From the NCBI RefSeq assembly GCF_032854445.1, contig NC_088295.1, forward strand, positions 31,242,470 through 31,306,469: 64,000 nt of DNA, in the 5' to 3' direction. Below are positions 61,161-64,000 of the stretch, one piece after another. Position 1 is the first letter of the stretch, and each line of letters opens with the position of its first letter. The notes below the pieces were generated by a model, which did no database searches, was not told the DNA's origin, and was given only the letters and a program-made list of their open reading frames with translations. The DNA comes from Liolophura sinensis (taxonomy: Eukaryota > Mollusca > Polyplacophora > Chitonida > Chitonidae). Made by a program: the position numbers and the translations under genes.

Positions 61161-63187
61161 ATGGAGCTGGATGACCGTGCGGAACAGGGGCAACAACTCC
61201 AGCGTCTTAACATGGCGCACTCCATGAAAACGGCATGTCAAAACTTACTATTTCGATTGTTCCCGTGGACCGCTAATCGGAGCGTTGCAATGATGCAACA
61301 ATTACGTCACAGTTGTAAATTTTCACACAGTGTAAGTGTCATTAAACCTTGAACAGAATAAAACTTCTGCAACGGCCTCAGTGTATTTGGCAACCGTAAC
61401 GAAAACTGGGATCTGTGTGATATGTAGTTTCGGCCTATGATGCCTTACTGTATCAGTCATTCGAATGACCCTTTGGCAAATAATAAAATGAGTAAGTTTT
61501 AAAATGACTTACTGATTAACTGCTTCATCTTGTTGGGTATATTACAGAGCAAAATTTCGTTTGTAAACCTGGTATCAACAAAGCTCAAATAAAACATATC
61601 TTCTAACTGATCCTTGAAGAGTCTATCTTAACCCCGATCTTAAAAGTCCCTGCATAGGCCAACCTACATTTATTTACATGTATTGATTTATTTGATTGAT
61701 GTTTTACGCTGCACTCAAGAATAGTTCACTTATACGACGACAGCCAGCATTATGGTGTGTGGAACATGGGCAGAGACCCACGAACATCTGAATGTCCCTG
61801 TCACACCTTCCCACCTGCGGCCAGAGAGGAAGACAGCATGAGCTGGACTTCACAGTAACCATATTGGTGTGAGACTGTTTGGTCATTGCGCCATTCTGGC
61901 GGGCTAAACATCTCCTACCTATAAAAGTAGACCGATTCAGTGGCCTAACAGTTAAATCGTCCACCTCGGAGTCAAGAGACCCCAGGACCAAACCCTGATT
62001 GGGTCATGCCAAAGACTTTAAAACTGATACTTGCTGCTGCCTCGCTTGGAACTCAGCACACATAGGTACAAGCAATGAAACATGACTTCTTGGCTAGGTG
62101 TCAGCATAATATGACTGGGTCCTTTGTTTGGAAGCATCATGAAACATATATATAAAATCATGTCCGAAAGAATTCACATCTAATACTTTTTGTTGCTTGT
62201 AGGCTGAAAGTGCTGCTAATGTTCCGCGGCAGATATTCTCTGGAATACAGCCTACAGGAATCCCACACATCGGGAACTATCTGGGGGCCATTAAGCACTG
62301 GGTGGAGCTGAGCAGCAAACAATCTGGGGTCGTGTTCAGTATTGTAGACCTTCACTCCATCACCCTGCCTCAGGATCCACACCAACTTAGGTAGGTTGCA
62401 CAGCTTAGCTTATATGCACCTTACTTGTCTCACTCGAGTTATTTTTAAGACAATCGAACCAGGCAGGACTGAGAGGTTGAGACACTTGTCTTTCATTGTG
62501 TCAATCCCGGCCTTAGGCAGGGTATTAGATCAGTTTGTGCAGTCTTACATTATCTGTACATCACATATGGGAAAGTTTCTCAGTAAACTCGGTAACTTAC
62601 CAAAGGTTAATGGTTTACACTGATTGAGAACTCCAGTTTCCTACAGCCACCAAATTGATCACTACTGCGTGAATGAAAAATTGTTGATCAGCAATCAAGT
62701 TAATAAATATATAATATTTTTCAGTGCCATAGGAAAGTTTGCTAAAAATCTGCACATGTAAACCATCAACATGTTTACATATAAAATCAGGCACACCTTT
62801 GGCATGTTTATATGAAATCGTCATTTGATGTCTAATGGTATACTGAGATATTATTCAGTATGTTAACATGACACGTAATTTGGCATGTTTGTACGGGGGC
62901 ATAACATAGCACTTTTATCTACATGTAATGACTAAACTTAGCTAAATTATTTCATATTCAAATTTTCATATTCAAAACAAATGCCAAAATTAGACAAGGC
63001 TGCATTTTAATTTAACTAATATTGTTACGTGAAGGATTCTGATTGTTATTTATGAAGCCATGTAGATGATATCTATACCTGATTTGTTTGTGTGTTAATT
63101 TTCAGGTGTAACACACTAGACATGTTGGCCTGTCTCTTGGCCTGTGGGTTAAACCCTGATCAGTGCATCCTCTTTCAGCAGTCTTCA
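61161..63187 (+). CDS. WARS2: Mitochondrial tryptophanyl-tRNA synthetase, N-terminal part
   Basis: Exons 61161-61331, 62203-62390 and 63106-63187 join in phase with GT-AG introns, and the gene continues past the window. The enzyme charges mitochondrial tRNA-Trp with tryptophan, a class I aminoacyl-tRNA synthetase. Evidence: [20 protein letters not shown] carries the HIGH-type ATP-binding motif (HIGN), followed by [17 protein letters not shown] and [17 protein letters not shown], all typical of TrpRS of the bacterial/mitochondrial type. The first exon gives about 57 residues rich in Arg, Lys and Ser with few acids after the second Met, fitting a mitochondrial targeting peptide. Met18 (61212) is an alternative start with a cleaner presequence. 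The KMSKS motif lies beyond the window. Confidence 0.93.
61680..61905 (-). repeat. SINE, nearly complete, reverse orientation
   Basis: 'gattgatgttttacgctgca' at the left to a degenerate head near 61905. It lies in WARS2 intron 1. Confidence 0.85.
61928..62150 (+). repeat. tRNA-derived SINE, fourth family
   Basis: The head 'ggcctaacagttaaatcgtc' and 'ccaggaccaaaccctgattg', followed by 'gtcatgccaaagactttaaa', parallels the element at 38817. It ends about 50 bp before WARS2 exon 2. Confidence 0.7.
62450..62695 (+). repeat. SINE-like repeat, second family
   Basis: 'aggttgagacacttgtcttt' and 'gtcaatcccggccttaggca' (B-box-like) are followed by 'ggtaacttaccaaaggttaa' and 'ccaaattgatcactactgcg'. 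The 3' half matches the elements at 1575 and 8951. Confidence 0.6.
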
Positions 63188-64000
63188 GTAAGTACAGGGG
63201 TTTATAGGTGTAGAGCTTAACTACAGTTAAACGTTAGAGAGATTCCAAATTCTGATTCAAAACTCAACAGTTTGCTGTATTAAGCTATCTAGAGCAAAAC
63301 TGAACATATTTCAGTAAAAGTCAATTCAGAAAAGACACTTCTTGTGAAATATATGGAGCACAGGACGTCTGTATCAGTTCTGTCTACAAGTTTTGAGTTG
63401 ACTACATTTTCGTGTCACACACTCCCACCAATATGACAATCATCCTGTCATGATCTCTGCTGCCAGTCCTGGGGAGAAAATTTATCTGTTTACTGATACA
63501 TTGTTGTGAAGTGGAAACAATGGTAGGGATAGTAGAAAGGGCAGGTGCATTTTAGATGCAGGAAAGTTCACAAAGATAAAACTGATGTGTTCCATCCTTT
63601 AATCTTCATGTAACACAACACGATTTTGGCTCTCCTCTTTCTCATGTATAAATGTTTTGGACAGTGTAAATGTGGTGGTGATCTGAGCTGAGGCTTACTC
63701 AAGTGCTTACAATCTTCATACTTTTAGACAAGCAGGTACTTTGAATGATGTATTGAGGACAGAATAAATGTTTGTTCCTTCACATGAAGGAAGAATCCCC
63801 TAAATCTCACAAAGTTTAATTAAAATTAGGAAATTTAGGAAAATGGAAACAGATTTCTCACTATAGATTTTATTTTACTAGGTCATGAGGTTCCACTTCT
63901 CTCTGTCAAAAGTATCAGCTGGACATTTTTTCACTTGCTTGCCCGTCTGTACAGGACTTGAAAATGCTAGCACAAACTGTTGACTTAAATTGTACTCCTA
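63188..64000 (+). other. WARS2 intron 3 (partial)
   Basis: Ordinary AT-rich sequence to the window edge. No next exon is recognised. Confidence 0.6.

Overview
The window is animal nuclear DNA: AT-rich, with short exons flanked by GT-AG splice sites, long introns, and many tRNA-derived SINEs and intronic minisatellites. The SINE families, with a tRNA-like head and a 3' tail around 'acggcgtaaaacaccaatca', look like those of spiralian invertebrates. A mollusc is my best guess, but the species cannot be fixed from the sequence alone. No rRNA, tRNA or CRISPR locus was found.

Four protein-coding genes can be assembled by joining exons whose phases agree. (1) Bases 1-9465, plus strand: the 3' end of a receptor-type tyrosine phosphatase of the R3 class (PTPRB/PTPRJ/Ptp10D-like). 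It covers the end of the juxtamembrane region, the whole single catalytic domain and the C-terminal tail. (2) Bases 24135-14842, minus strand: a complete TIGAR-like histidine phosphatase in six coding exons, with a very long Ser-rich insert. (3) Bases 32446-55813, plus strand: a CEP85/CEP85L-type centrosomal coiled-coil protein, with 14 coding exons identified and one apparent U12-type AT-AC intron. (4) Bases 61161-63187 onward, plus strand: the first three coding exons of mitochondrial tryptophanyl-tRNA synthetase (WARS2). It runs off the right edge. The four genes have unrelated roles and nothing suggests that they work together.

The most interesting point is in the phosphatase. Two exons of identical length (155 nt) and identical phase, at 4929-5083 and 6406-6560, each encode the WPD loop through to the catalytic cysteine. 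The frame allows exactly one of them per transcript, so the gene appears to carry mutually exclusive versions of the heart of its active site. A second theme is tandem duplication of exon edges. The phosphatase 5' splice site at 7113/7114 is repeated about 17 times into its intron, the acceptor of the same intron is also repeated, and the end of TIGAR exon 3 is present three times.

The rest is introns and intergenic DNA filled with SINEs (two full-length copies with target-site duplications), a MITE-like inverted-repeat element, a transposon-derived zinc-finger fragment and at least ten minisatellite arrays. Several arrays create long false ORFs on both strands.
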